This document shows positions 36,573 through 46,994 of a stretch of 64,000 nucleotides of DNA, one piece after another. The position numbers and the translations under genes were made by a program. Origin of the DNA: Escarpia spicata (Eukaryota > Annelida > Polychaeta > Sabellida > Siboglinidae); assembly GCA_963995525.1 (NCBI GenBank), contig OZ023206.1, positions 9,081,671 through 9,145,670 on the forward strand, written 5' to 3'. Position 1 is the stretch's first letter, and each line of letters starts with the position of its first letter. The notes under the pieces were generated by a model. It was given only the letters and a program-made list of their open reading frames with translations, made no database searches and was not told where the DNA came from.

Positions 36573-37028
36573 ATGCATGCTAGTATTACTACGTTTAAAC
36601 CCATGACCTCTATGACAACAGCAGCTTCGTCTGCTTTTACACTAGTTTACCCCCTCCTGATACTGCTGGCAGCATCAATACTCAACAATCCCAATATTGT
36701 CTCAAGTACCAGAAACACTTCACAGTCAGCAACAAAGTCCGAGACAATGTCCAGCCAACATTCCAGTAAAAATAACTCTTCCCTGGCCCCATGTGGAACA
36801 TGCGATAGAACAGTTGCCTGGGAGGACCGTGGCATTGTCTGTGAATCATGCAACCAATGGTTTCACGCCTCATGCCACAATGTGGGGACCCTCTTCTATG
36901 CCAACCTAAACGAGTCTGATGTTAGCTGGTACTGTGCTGTATGTGGATGCCCAAATTACAGCACAGTCGCTTTCGACCTACATGGGATATCTAATGAACA
37001 TCCAGAGAGCACCACTTCCACTACATAA
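36573..37028 (+). CDS. LINE ORF1 with a PHD finger (CR1-type)
   Basis: A 151-codon frame. Residues 73-127 hold a Cys4-His-Cys3 PHD finger: CGTC, CESC, WFHASC and WYCAVC in the right order and spacing. The N-terminus (residues 1-70) is Ser/Thr/Asn-rich with a short hydrophobic stretch (ALTLVYPLLILLAAS-like, near residues 20-36). PHD fingers are known in the first ORF of some CR1-like LINEs, and the endonuclease/RT ORF starts about 90 bp downstream, so I read it as retrotransposon ORF1 and not as a host chromatin gene. The start is uncertain: the ATG at 36,573 is the first in frame, but the ORF may be 5'-truncated. Confidence 0.75.
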   Translation: MHASITTFKPMTSMTTAASSAFTLVYPLLILLAASILNNPNIVSSTRNTSQSATKSETMSSQHSSKNNSSLAPCGTCDRTVAWEDRGIVCESCNQWFHASCHNVGTLFYANLNESDVSWYCAVCGCPNYSTVAFDLHGISNEHPESTTSTT

Positions 37029-37118
37029 TTAGGTACAGACGGAACATTCAGACCCTTCCACTCCTCTACACCGACTCGCGTCAGCAAGCAGGACAAGAAA
37101 GTAAACAGAACCACTTAG

Positions 37119-39959
37119 GATATTGAACATTAATTTCAGATCAACCATTGGAAAAAAAGCAGAAATCGGCTTTCTTGTCCAGAGTACAAGACCAGATATC
37201 ATAATCGGAACGGAAACCTGGATGGACTTAACAATCTCAAGCGCATAAATTGGCCTCCCTGAGTACACAGTATTTAGGAAGGACCGAAATAGGAACGGAG
37301 GAGGTGTTCTCATTGCTGTGTCGGACCAGCTCGTCTGTACTGAAGAACCTGTCCTTTCCAGATCAAGCTGCGAGATCATCTGGGTGAGAGTAAAGAGCAA
37401 GGGGAAGAGGAGTCTCCTGATAGGAGCATACTACAGGCCCATTGTCGGAGATGAAGTCAGCCTGCAGGCTTTCGCACAGTCTGCAAGGCAAGCCTGTAAA
37501 TCAAGAAATGCCATCATCCTCCTTGGAGGCGACTTTAACCTGCCTGGATAGGACTGGGAAAACATGACCCTGAAGAAAGGGACTCCTTACCCTCAATTGC
37601 ATTATCTCTTTTTGGATACTATTCGTGATCTAGGACTGGAACAGGTTGTCGACAAGCCGACGAGGGAGGGCAACACCTTGGACCTTATCTGCACAAACTG
37701 CCCAACCATGATAGCCAGGGTGGATACCTTACCCGGTGTAGCTGACCATGATATTGTCTATGCTGAACTTCAGCTAAACCCCATCAGAGTTCGCCCAGTA
37801 CAACGGCGTATTGCCTGTTATAACCGAGCTGACTGGGACAGCATGAGGACAGCTACAACTAAGCTTACGGCTTCCATTCTCTCTGCATATTCAGAGGACT
37901 CCAACGTAGAAGAGATCTGGACAACATGGAAGGATGGCATAATCGAACGGATACAACAGCACATACCTCACAAAACAACAGGACCGAAGCGGGACCTCCC
38001 GTGGGTGAATCACGAGCTGAAGAAACTTATTCGCAGAAGGGACAGAATCCATAAGAAGTGGAAGAAGACTGGCAGAGAAGAGCTGCACACTGCATTCCGG
38101 ATTATCAAGCGACAAGTCCAGGGCAAAATGAGACAGCAGTACTGGGCTCACGTGGACAACTTAATCACAGATGGAACTCCAGACAAACCCCAACCCACCA
38201 AGAAGTTTTGGGCCTTCATCAAACAAATTAAGTCGGATAACCAAGGAGTCCCCCCACTGAAAGAAGAAGGCAAGCTAATCACAAATAACGTAGAGAAAGC
38301 TGAGTTACTGAACCGGCAATTCCAGTCAGCCTTTAGTACAAAGGAAATATTTACTAAAGAGGAATTAGACACAAGGTGCCCAATGCCTCAGCTTGACCAG
38401 AATCAGCCCCGGTGTGAAAATATCAACATCACTGTCAGCGGAATTGAGAAACTCCTGAAGCAGTTAAAACCAACTAAAGCTAGTGGACCTGATGGCATCA
38501 GCCCTCGAGTCCTCAGGGAAGTTGCATCAGAGGTTGCTCCATCTCTAACCCTGATCAACAGAACTTCTCTGAAGTCTGGCATTGTACCCAAGGACTGGAA
38601 ATCTGCCTACATTACACCTGTGTTCAAGAAAGGGGAAAGGTACAAGCCTGAAAATTACCGGCCCATCTCCCTCAGGAGCATACCTTGCAAGTTGCTTGAG
38701 CATGTGGTGGTCAGCACCATTATGAGATATGTGGAAGAGCACAAGATCCTCTGTCCGGAGCAACATGGATTTCGTCGTGGCAGATCCTGCGAGTCCCAGC
38801 TGCTAGGATTCGTGGATGAGGTGTCTGAAGCTCTTGAAAAGGGATGTCAAGAAGACGTACTAATCATGGATTTCTCAAAGGCCTTTGATAAAGTGAGCCA
38901 CAGCCTCCTCATGCACAAAATACAGCACTATGGCATAACAGGAAGGGTCCACCGATGGACTGAGAATTTCCTCTCCAACAGAAAACAGGCAGTTGTCGTT
39001 AATGGAGCACAATAAGCGTTCACGGCAGTTGAATCTGGTGTCCCACAAGGTTCTGTACTAGGACCCAGCCTGTTCCTGCTTTACATAAACGATCTCCCAG
39101 CAGGACTGTCCTCTGCTCCCAGACTCTTTGCGGATGACACAATCTGCTATAAGGTTGTCACCAGCCCACAAGATCAACACGACCTGCAGCAAGATCTTGA
39201 CAGATTAGCAGCCTGGGAGCAACGCTGGAATATGTCTTTTCACCCCAGAAGTGTACCGCAATGAGCATCACCCGGAGGCGCACAGTTCTGGCTACACGAT
39301 ACCACCTCCACGGATATACTCTGAGCACAGACACGGAGGCAAAATACCTTGGAGTCAAGTTCACCTCTGACTTCAGCTGGGACTCCCACATCACAGACGT
39401 ATGCAACAAAGCCAATAAGACCTTGGGCTTCCTCAGGCGAAACATAAAAACGACCAACAAGAGGTTAAAAGAAGCTTCATACAAGGCATTTGTCCGACCT
39501 GTGCTGGAGTATGCCAGTACTGTATGGGACCCTTTCACTGCAACCAACATCAAGGCACTAGAGAAAGTACAAAGACGGGCAGCCAGATGGATGAAACGAG
39601 ACTACCGAAAAATAGCATGTGTGGACACCATGTTACAAAAACTGCGATGGCCAACTCTCGAACAGCGGAGAAAGAAAGCACGACTCAACACCTTCTATAC
39701 GTTCCACCACGGACTCATACACATCGAGTCAAAGCACAGACCAACACCAGCTGAACACCCAAGAAGAAACACCGACACACCAATGATCTCACCTATAACA
39801 TCCCATATCACCGGACAGCCTACAGACAGAAGACATTCTTCCCAAGAACCATACCAGAGTGGAACAGCCTTCCTCATGAAATCACCAAAGCTCCTGCTCC
39901 TGCCTCCTTTGAGACCAGGGTCTGCACTCTCCTCAAATTCTGATGTGTTAACGAAATGA
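37119..39959 (+). pseudogene. CR1-type LINE ORF2 (endonuclease + reverse transcriptase), broken
   Basis: Endonuclease: ILNINFRSTIGKK near 37,120, GTETWM, RNGGGVLIAV, YRPIVGDE, LGGDFNLPG and, after it, VADHDIVYAEL. Reverse transcriptase: GPDGISPRVLREV, WKSAYITPVFKKGERY, NYRPISLRSIPCKLLEH, EQHGFRRGRSCESQL, MDFSKAFDKVSH (motif A), [13 protein letters not shown] and LFADDT (motif C, near 39,127). The C-terminal part (39,261-39,959) gives EAKYLGVKFTSDFSWDSHI, VRPVLEYASTVWDPF and KALEKVQRRAARWM. It is nearly full length. In-frame stops lie at 37,246 (TAA), 37,549 (TAG) and 39,013 (TAA), and a +1-type frameshift falls between about 39,230 and 39,263. One frame otherwise runs 2.1 kb, so this is a relatively young dead copy. 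It is the largest coding remnant in the window. Confidence 0.92.
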
Positions 39960-40178
39960 AAGCTGGAGCTTCATACAAGGCATTTGGGTTTAACCCCGGT
40001 GACCGCTACTGCAGCCGGATTGGTCTGGCCGGATACTCCAAGTAGTTGACACATCACCCACTTTTCCCCACTTCTCTTGTTATGACTCAGGGCCTTTTTA
40101 CATACTGTTTTTATACATATTTAAAAAAACTAACTTATTCGTTTATAAATTTATATTTTAAATATATTTAATAATTTA
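39960..40178 (+). other. CR1-type LINE 3' untranslated region
   Basis: Follows ORF2 and becomes AT-rich from 40,100, with an AAATATATTTAATAATTTATTTA run at 40,157-40,181. No duplication of the insertion site was detected. Confidence 0.5.
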
Positions 40179-40179
40179 T

Positions 40180-40420
40180 TTATCTTTTAATCCCTAGCGC
40201 ATGAACTATTATTTTATTAAGCACAGCAGCCCCCCAAAGTGCAGCAAAATCTCCGAGCAGACTCGATCTGCTCAACTGATGGTGGCTGCCTAACACAAAG
40301 AAGAAGAAGAAGAACATGGTCACAGTCATAGAGTGAATGAACTTGCCCATGGTTCGACATGGTAACACCCGGGTTCTCTCGATTGAGAGTCCGCTCTAAC
40401 AACTGCGCTACGGCACTCCA
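40180..40420 (-). mobile_element. tRNA-derived SINE, antisense
   Basis: The reverse complement begins TGGAGTGCCGTAGCGCAG with an A box (TAGCGCAGTTGTTAGAG) and a degenerate B box, then CATGGGCAAGTTCATT, shared with the SINE at 42,594 (TTGGGCAAGTTTGTT). The body differs after that, with a (TTC)n run at 40,301-40,313 on the minus strand, so it is likely a related but distinct SINE. Confidence 0.65.
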
Positions 40421-40528
40421 CAAAATACGTAGACTACCTGTATCCACATTTGCAACGGAATTGGTTGGTCAACACAATAAGGGTCATATGTAAAGTACGT
40501 TACGCAAGCTGCAACTATAGTTGTGTGG

Positions 40529-41338
40529 TAGGGCTGTGATGTGGTTGAGTGAATTCCCACAAGTAGAACAAGGATAAATACACTGACCTCTATTTATAAC
40601 TAGACGTCAGTGGATAAATAGGGGAGGAGGACGGGACTCATGGCTTTTGGCCGGTAAGTGTAGTAGGATGACAGCTAGACCCTTGGTTCGGGTAATACAC
40701 AGAGGTGCCACGTGTAACAAGCTCATGTATTGTCTTGCAAATTTACATGTTTCTATAAGTGGGATCCTTTTTGGTTATGGTTGTTACTAGTTGAATTCTT
40801 TGAATAAATACTGTATTCAAAAAGGGTCTGGGCTGATAATCTACTACAATTTTGAAAATAAAAAGCCGCGGATTCTCCACCATTTGTCGTACCGGTGTCT
40901 ACAGCATTTTAATATTTAAATGGCCGACTCACTTTTAGGGGATTAACTCAATTTAATGCATTCTCAATTTGTACTCAGATCGTAAGATATTGTGCAAATG
41001 TAAGTCAAACGCCCAGACCCTTTTTGAACACAATATATAATCAAAGAATTCAACTAGTAACAACCATAACCAAAAAGGATCTCACTTATAGAAACATGTA
41101 AATTCAATATATGAGCTTGTTACACATGGCACCCCTGTGTACTACCCGAACCAAGGGTCTGTCATCCTGCTAGTCACGAGTCCCGTCCTCCCACCACCCC
41201 CACCCCTATTTATCCCTTTTCCACTTGGACGGGAAACCTTCTCCACATGACTCATTTGAATTCCCTGTCATGCCCTCTGTTGGGAATTCATCAGTGCTGC
41301 CCTCTTGTGGGTCTCCACTCAACCACATCACAGCCCTA
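40529..41338. mobile_element. Foldback/MITE element with ~300-bp terminal inverted repeats
   Basis: The left arm 40,531-40,833 and right arm 41,011-41,336 are inverted complements, with GGGCTGTGATGTGGTTGAGTG at the outer end and AAAAAGGGTCTGGGC at the inner end. Long matching blocks include ATCCTTTTTGGTTATGGTTG and ACCCTTGGTTCGGGTA. The right arm has extra sequence around 41,205-41,310. The spacer is 177 bp. The outermost bases are flanked by TA on both sides, consistent with a TA target duplication as made by Tc1/mariner-type transposases. There is no transposase frame. Confidence 0.85.
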
Positions 41339-41344
41339 TCATAA

Positions 41345-41540
41345 TTCTAACATATTTATTATAGTCTTAAGAACAATATATTAAATAATAAATGAAAAAC
41401 TAGGAACAGACTGCCTCCTCTTACTTGTGCTAACAGTAGGTACTAGGTACAGTGTTCAGGAGTCGGTGCATGTGGGCCACCACAAAGGTCTTATCAACTG
41501 TTAAGAAGGGTAGCTTACTGATACCATTGCTATATTCTGG
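41345..41540. other. Short spacer, nothing recognised
   Basis: No features seen between the foldback element and the LINE 3' end. Confidence 0.4.
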
Positions 41541-41544
41541 AGAG

Positions 41545-42275
41545 GTTATGAATGAATGAATGAATGAATGAATGAACTTTATTTCGGTTACAAGTACAAA
41601 TTAGTGAACACATGTACAATGGATTATAAAAACAGAAGAAAAAACAAATATTGTAACCGTGGAGATCCTCTAGAAACCCCTAGGGGCTTATAGCGAGGAC
41701 CACCAGAAATAATAATTTAACAATAGTTTCCTTGTTCCATAAAATTAAAGCATAAAAGTAGGACAGTAAGTTCTTCTGGAACAAAGTGAATAAATCATCT
41801 CATAGATGCAGTTAATGTATACACATACATATACATTACTAACAATACATAAATAAAACAGGTTGACTAGTAATTAAATTGCACTTAACTAATTTTCAAG
41901 TAAAACATGAATACAAACTTAATCATTTATACCATAATAAAATTATGGTATGCTTATGGTTAATTTATAAGTTACGATATTAAAAAAATTATAAGAATTA
42001 ATAATATTTTGACAATAACAGCCCTTTGAGTTTCTTCTTAAATTGATTGATGGATACAATTAGTTGTAAGTTTTGAGGTAGTGCATTCCAGAATATTGGT
42101 CCTGAATAATTTGTTGTGACTTTCCTTGTGTTTGTTCTTATATGCTGGATGTAATATGCATTATGGTTTCTCAACGTGTGTTTATGTACATTATCAGTTC
42201 GCAATAACATTGATGACATGTTATCTGGGAGTTGTTTATTTGTTGCTTTATGCATAAAAATACCTAACTGATGTT
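41545..42275 (-). mobile_element. LINE 3' end with RT C-terminal domain, antisense
   Basis: The minus-strand frame 42,255-41,998 ends in a typical RT C-terminal tail. It has HTLRNHNAYYIQHIRTNT, then SGPIFWNALPQNLQ, and INQFKKKLKGLLLSKYY before the stop. The 3' untranslated part runs down to a (TTCA)n tail, seen on the plus strand as (GAAT)n at 41,549-41,574. About 85 codons remain and the rest of the RT is missing, as expected for 5' truncation. The clade is probably CR1/Jockey-like. Confidence 0.85.
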
Positions 42276-42593
42276 TATATATATATCATCCAATTTTAAT
42301 AGTTTTAACTTCGCGAACAGTGGATTTGAGTGTGCAATATATTGGGATAATGTGATTATCCGAATAGCTATATATAATGTTCATGTTTAATTTTTATCAT
42401 ATCAAATTATGAATTATTCAAGCAATATTGCTGCTCTTACTATAGAACTCCGCTGTGGGATCCTTGTAGTAAGAGTGTTGTCAGTGTGTGCACAGTATAG
42501 CACAGAGCACTGAGAACGTTGTGGGGACTAGCACCTCTTATACTCGGTGATATTACCTCATTATTATCATAATTATAGTCTACCAATATGTGT

Positions 42594-42925
42594 GGAGTGC
42601 AGTAGCGCAACGGTAAGAGCTCCGGACTCTCGACTGAGAGAACGCGGGTTCGAATCCTGTGCGGCGGTATTGAACCTTGGGCAAGTTTGTTTACTCTACA
42701 TTGCTTCAGTTCATTCAGCTGTATGAATGAGTACCAGGCTATAGACAGTGATGGATATTAATTTTGTGAATGAATAGTCTGTGCGCATTAATTGCAGTGA
42801 GACTGAATTCTTTCCAGAGAAGTCGCGATGGTGTTCGATTGAACAGGTCTGCCAGAAAATAAAGTGTAAAGTGCTTTGAGTAGTCCTGAGGATACTGCGC
42901 TATGTAAGAACTTACCTTTTACTTT
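42594..42925 (+). mobile_element. tRNA-derived SINE with CORE/Deu-like body
   Basis: The head has an A box (TAGCGCAACGGTAAGAG) and a B box (GGTTCGAATCC). The body has GGGCAAGTTTGTTTACTC, then AGACAGTGATGGAT, GCATTAATTGCAGTG, GATGGTGTTCGATTGAACAG, and the end block GTAAAGTGCTTTGAG and CTGCGCTATGTAAGAACT, followed by a TTTAC-type tail. This is the most complete of three copies (the others are at 16,082 and 36,085, both antisense). The head is not a working tRNA gene: the acceptor stem does not close. Confidence 0.85.
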
Positions 42926-42929
42926 ACTT

Positions 42930-43695
42930 TTATATTGGTCAACTTAAAACAAAGACTAATGACATTTATCCAAAAGGCTATGAACTTCCAATTATCGATG
43001 ATAAGAATTGTTGATAAATGATCTATTCAAAATGCATGGTCGAGTTGTAGTGGAAATTACCGCCAGATGCTATATGAATATAATAAGGCCAACAAAACAA
43101 TATCACATGTGAATGTGTTAAGTGAAATGTTAGAAATGGTGTACAGAAAGCGGTTCTTAAACTTTTTGGTCGGAACCCAAATTTCGATCGCGGGAATTGT
43201 CTGGCGAACCATGCCTCCAAGCAGTTATGAATTAAATTAAATGATGAAATAAATAGGGATAACAAAGATTATTTTTACAAAATTTACTTGCTGAACACGC
43301 AGGCATCACCAAGTGAGCACAGCTTAACGACGCAGGAAGAGAACATCCTTTTCAAATAGAAAGCAAACGTGGTGGACGGAGTCGCTAGGAACGTTTAAAG
43401 GTAATTAGTTCTTCGCTAATTTACTTCATACTGTTGTAAAATAATGTTACTGCTAATTAATGCAACATTTGTCTGTGAACGCTTACTTTGAAGGCTTTAA
43501 AGTCTAAATTATGTCACACAGCTTTTAAAAATTCATACAACATTAGGAATAAATAATCGTCTATAATGTATCTGATACGGGCAAGCAAGACAATTTAGGA
43601 AAGTTCGGCGTTTCTGGAAACTCCTGGCGACCCTATCAAAATGGCTTGGCGACCCAACTGTGGGTCGCGATCCAGGAGTTAAGAACCGTTGGTTT
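42930..43695. other. AT-rich stretch, nothing recognised
   Basis: A 20-bp-scale inverted relation is visible: AACTTTTTGGTCGGAACCC near 43,159 and CGACCCAACTGTGGGTCGCGATCC at 43,650-43,673, with GTTAAGAACCG at 43,678 echoing CGGTTCTTAAAC at 43,151. This suggests a small MITE-like element of about 540 bp (43,150-43,690) whose ends are inverted. Confidence 0.4.
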
Positions 43696-43700
43696 AAAGC

Positions 43701-44138
43701 TTGTAATAGTTTACGCCATGACGGTGTTAACGTAGTAGAGGTATCATATCAGCTGTGTAATAGTTTACGCCATGACTGTGTTAACGTAGTAGAGATATCA
43801 TATCAGCTGTGTAATAGTTTACGCCATGACGGTGTTAACGTAGTAGAGGTATCATATCAGCTGTGTAACAGTTTATGCCATGACGGTGTTAACGTAGTAG
43901 ATGTATCATATCAGCTGTGTAATAGTTTACGCCATGACGGTGTTAACGTAGTAGAGGTATCATATCAGCTGTGTAACAGTTTATGCCATGACGGTGTTAA
44001 CGTAGTAGATGTATCATATCAGCTGTGTAATAGTTTACGCCATGACGGTGTTAACGCAGTAGAGGTATCATATCAGCTGTGTAACAGTTTACGCCATGAC
44101 GGTGTTAACGTAGTAGATGTATCATATCAGCTGTGCAA
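43701..44138 (+). repeat. 54-bp minisatellite, about 8 units
   Basis: AGTTTACGCCATGACGGTG recurs every 54 bp from 43,708. Alternating sub-variants (AGTAGAGGTATC and AGTAGATGTATC, TTTACGCC and TTTATGCC) make a 108-bp second-order period. Since 54 is divisible by 3 the frame 43,660-44,175 stays open, encoding an 18-residue repeat with CNSLRHDGVNVVEVSYQL. No promoter or splice signal supports translation. Confidence 0.92.
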
Positions 44139-44419
44139 TTGCCATTTTAATGTGCAGAATAAAGATTTTATGTAACTAAAATATAAATAATTATTGAACA
44201 TGGACGGAAGTTAAAAAAAATGATCTTACGTGCCATTGCTACTTTGAAGTTCAGCGGATGCAATTCAGTCGATTTCAAGCAGATCCGGTGTTGGTTCCTG
44301 TTGTTTCTCTGCATAAAATGGTCACAACAATGGGATATCAAAAACTTGCAGTCAACGATTAGCACGTGCATAGAATTCTATTTCCGTGCATGCGTCCGTG
44401 TATAGGCGTCCATTCTAGC

Positions 44420-44450
44420 ATGTGTGTGTGTGTATGCGTGCACGCGTACA

Positions 44451-44501
<51 letters not shown>
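44420..44501. repeat. (TGCG)n microsatellite
   Basis: A TG run, then an irregular part, then a clean (TGCG) run to 44,501. The overlapping frames on both strands are artefacts. Confidence 0.95.
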
Positions 44502-44704
44502 TGACATGTGGCCAATACAAATATGTGACATGTATGTTAGATAAGCAGAGCCTTTGGCACAGCCATCCCTATGAACAGATAAGTCGACTACTACAAGACA
44601 AGAGTTGCGGCACAAGTCATTATAAATATAATGGTCGATAACATCTGCCGGCGTTGACTGGAAGCAGGCAGTGTGTCCTGTCTCTGTGCCTTATTTCTTT
44701 ATGG

Positions 44705-44760
44705 CTCCCTCTCCCTCTCCCTCTCCCTCTCCCTCTCCCTCTCCCTCTCCCTCTCCCTCT
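44705..44760. repeat. (CTCCCT)n microsatellite
   Basis: A perfect six-base repeat of about nine units. Confidence 0.95.
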
Positions 44761-44779
44761 CTGCGCCTTGTGTCAGTTG

Positions 44780-44794
44780 GTTGCCATGGAGACC
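44780..44794. promoter_or_regulatory. RFX-like X-box motif (imperfect)
   Basis: GTTGCCATGGAGACC matches one half-site of the RFX motif well (GTTGCC) and the other imperfectly. It lies about 720 bp upstream of the candidate exon at 45,504. One short motif alone is weak evidence. Confidence 0.3.
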
Positions 44795-44799
44795 AGTAT

Positions 44800-45500
44800 A
44801 TCATAAATCTAAGTGGGGTGGTTATATATTTCTAGAAGGATTTTGCATTCCGGAATGTCATGTATGTTATGAAATTGGAACTTGTATGGATATCTACACT
44901 GTACATTGGTGAAGATTCAGTGTTGAATAATTGCAGACTTGTCGCTTTGTTTGAACGGAAATATAAAGTTTTTCTTGAATTGTTGTATAAATGTGTATAA
45001 AATATTTACTTCGTTACTTAATCAGGCTTTTATTTAGATAAATCAGTGTACATAAACATGGGGGTACATTCGATCCGTCTGAAGAAAAAAAACGACCGTA
45101 TTTGTTTTTTGTCAACTGTTGTTACAAAAGGTTTGTCTTACCGGTGTTAGGGTTCAAAGCGTACGTTAGACGTAATGCTATGCGTGGTTTCTTCAATTGT
45201 ACCGAGGATAATCGGTGATTTAGGGACGTTTTACGTAACACGCGTTAATTTGAAACATGTTTTGCAAATTGACACGACAAGAAAGCCATGTACGAATACT
45301 CCTGGAAACCCTCTTCTATGTTTAGCGCCACCCGTAGGAGGGACAGTTTTGCTAGTATATTTATTTTCGTTGGTGACATTCATTGTAAACCATTTGTCTC
45401 AGCTAGTGAACAAACGACTAGTTCACAGTAAGTCTAACACGATAACTGCACCAACAACATATTGTGCGTATTGATCGTCACGCTGTGTATGTTGCGTCGT
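44800..45500. other. Possible promoter-side region of the 45,504 exon
   Basis: Non-repetitive and CpG-containing compared with the surrounding DNA. The frame 45,175-45,474 is open but has no domain and is not supported as a gene. Confidence 0.3.
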
Positions 45501-45503
45501 CTA

Positions 45504-45615
45504 ATGGCCACCTCGGTGACAGACAATGTTTTGCAGAACGCTGCAGCGATGGACGTGGCGCACGAAGCTTCCGTCATGTTCTGGCTAAAGTTTGTCTTCA
45601 AGCTCGCCGTAGAAG
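45504..45615 (+). CDS. Candidate first coding exon of an unidentified gene
   Basis: ATGGCCACC, in a good start context, opens a 37-codon frame: MATSVTDNVLQNAAAMDVAH, continuing with EASVMFWLKFVFKLAVE, and ends at AGAAG|GTGAGT, a near-ideal splice donor. The second half is hydrophobic/amphipathic (VMFWLKFVFKL), possibly a membrane or signal-anchor segment. I do not recognise the family, and no matching downstream exon was found: the presumed intron contains the GA microsatellite and a LINE ORF1 remnant. An upstream in-frame ATG at 45,462 exists, but the 45,504 ATG has the better context. It could be chance. Confidence 0.35.
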
Positions 45616-45758
45616 GTGAGTTAATTGGGCTCAATACATGTGGTTTCACGTTCGAGACAACGTGTCTAGGACGTGCAGCACCACAACGTTATTTGTTGTT
45701 TTCCAAACCAGTATTATATAGAAAGTTGTCGAAGTACTCCGACAAAGAAACGCCGTGG

Positions 45759-46060
<302 letters not shown>

Positions 46061-46259
46061 TGGTGCCTAGTAACATCAAGGATGGCATTTGTATATTATA
46101 TTCCGTCTGGAATCCCCTCCTTCGGATTTCAAAACATGTCGTCGAGTGCAGAGGCTGATTTCTCGCTGTTCTTTGCGTGATAGACAAATACATATTAGGC
46201 ACGTTGTGTATGTAATGACAAACAGACATACCATTAATGGCATACAGCGAGTCCAAGAT

Positions 46260-46870
46260 TAGACAGCCAATTTGGCGAGTTCCAGCAGGGGTTCTTAATT
46301 TGGACGACCCGGTTAGAAGTGTCCCGTATCAGGATATTTCCGTCAACAGTCCATACATCGTTCAGTTTGCCGGTCTTATAGGCATTGCGACACTCGTAGG
46401 GCAGGTGTGATCTTTGTTTCGTCAGGTCGTCGTTGATGTATACCGGGTGGGATGTCGATGTCGCTGACGGTCCCGAGGCTGGTTAGTTGTTCGTACTTGA
46501 TGTGCTTCCGTGTCGCGAAGACGCGGCGACTCGTTCGATACGTGGCCAACTTGATGATGATCGGACGTGTCTTATCCGGGAGTTTTGGGGCCGACGGTTT
46601 ACTTCCTCCACCGTCAGTGGTGATAGGAGCGCTGAATTCACCACACTTAGTGTCGCCTCGATCACGTCATCGCCCTCCCGTTCGGGGATCCCCGAGATAC
46701 GCAGAGTTGCGCCTGGAATATTGCTCGAGAGCGTCCGTCTTCTCTTCAAGGCCCACAAGACGATCTCACACATCGGCGATTTACTTGTCTTTCGTTCCCA
46801 CTATTCTTCTTCAGCGACTTCCTGCCTAAGTTCAAAAAGGCCAGATGAAAAGTCGACTTCTTTTTCTGTT
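46260..46870 (-). mobile_element. LINE ORF1-like RNA-binding remnant
   Basis: The minus-strand frame 46,773-46,483 gives ATLRISGIPEREGDDVIEAT, then LSPLTVEEVNR. After a frameshift the strand reads IIIKLATYRTSRRVFATRKH near 46,560-46,500. This is the RNA-recognition plus C-terminal domain pattern of L1/Tx1-like ORF1 proteins (LRI.GIPE...., then V.....I....AHR, then R.II.K...Y..R..++..+K). Upstream on the strand is a coiled-coil-like ELRQEVAEEE stretch with a stop. The plus-strand frames 46,452-46,829 and 46,487-46,993 are shadows. GC content is higher than the surroundings. Confidence 0.65.
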
Positions 46871-46994
46871 GCCGTCGACGACCCCATTGGTCGACCCAAG
46901 TTTGTTTGTTACTACCCGGTTTTTTTATATTATCTAGCTGGTCGCTGTGCTGCGTTGGTCGGTGGAATGCGCAATTACAGGCCAGTGACATGAG

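Noticed and set aside
36573..37028. Host chromatin reader gene with a PHD finger
   Set aside because: It is followed within 100 bp by a LINE endonuclease/RT ORF on the same strand, and PHD-type ORF1s are known in CR1-like LINEs.
40529..41338. Pair of inverted solo LTRs
   Set aside because: The outer ends pair perfectly with TA flanks and a short spacer, which fits a foldback element better, though it is not excluded.
42594..42670. Functional tRNA gene
   Set aside because: A and B boxes are present but the stems do not close, and the sequence continues into a SINE body.
46452..46993. Plus-strand gene at 46.5-47.0 kb
   Set aside because: The minus strand carries recognisable ORF1 motifs and the plus frames are complementary to them.
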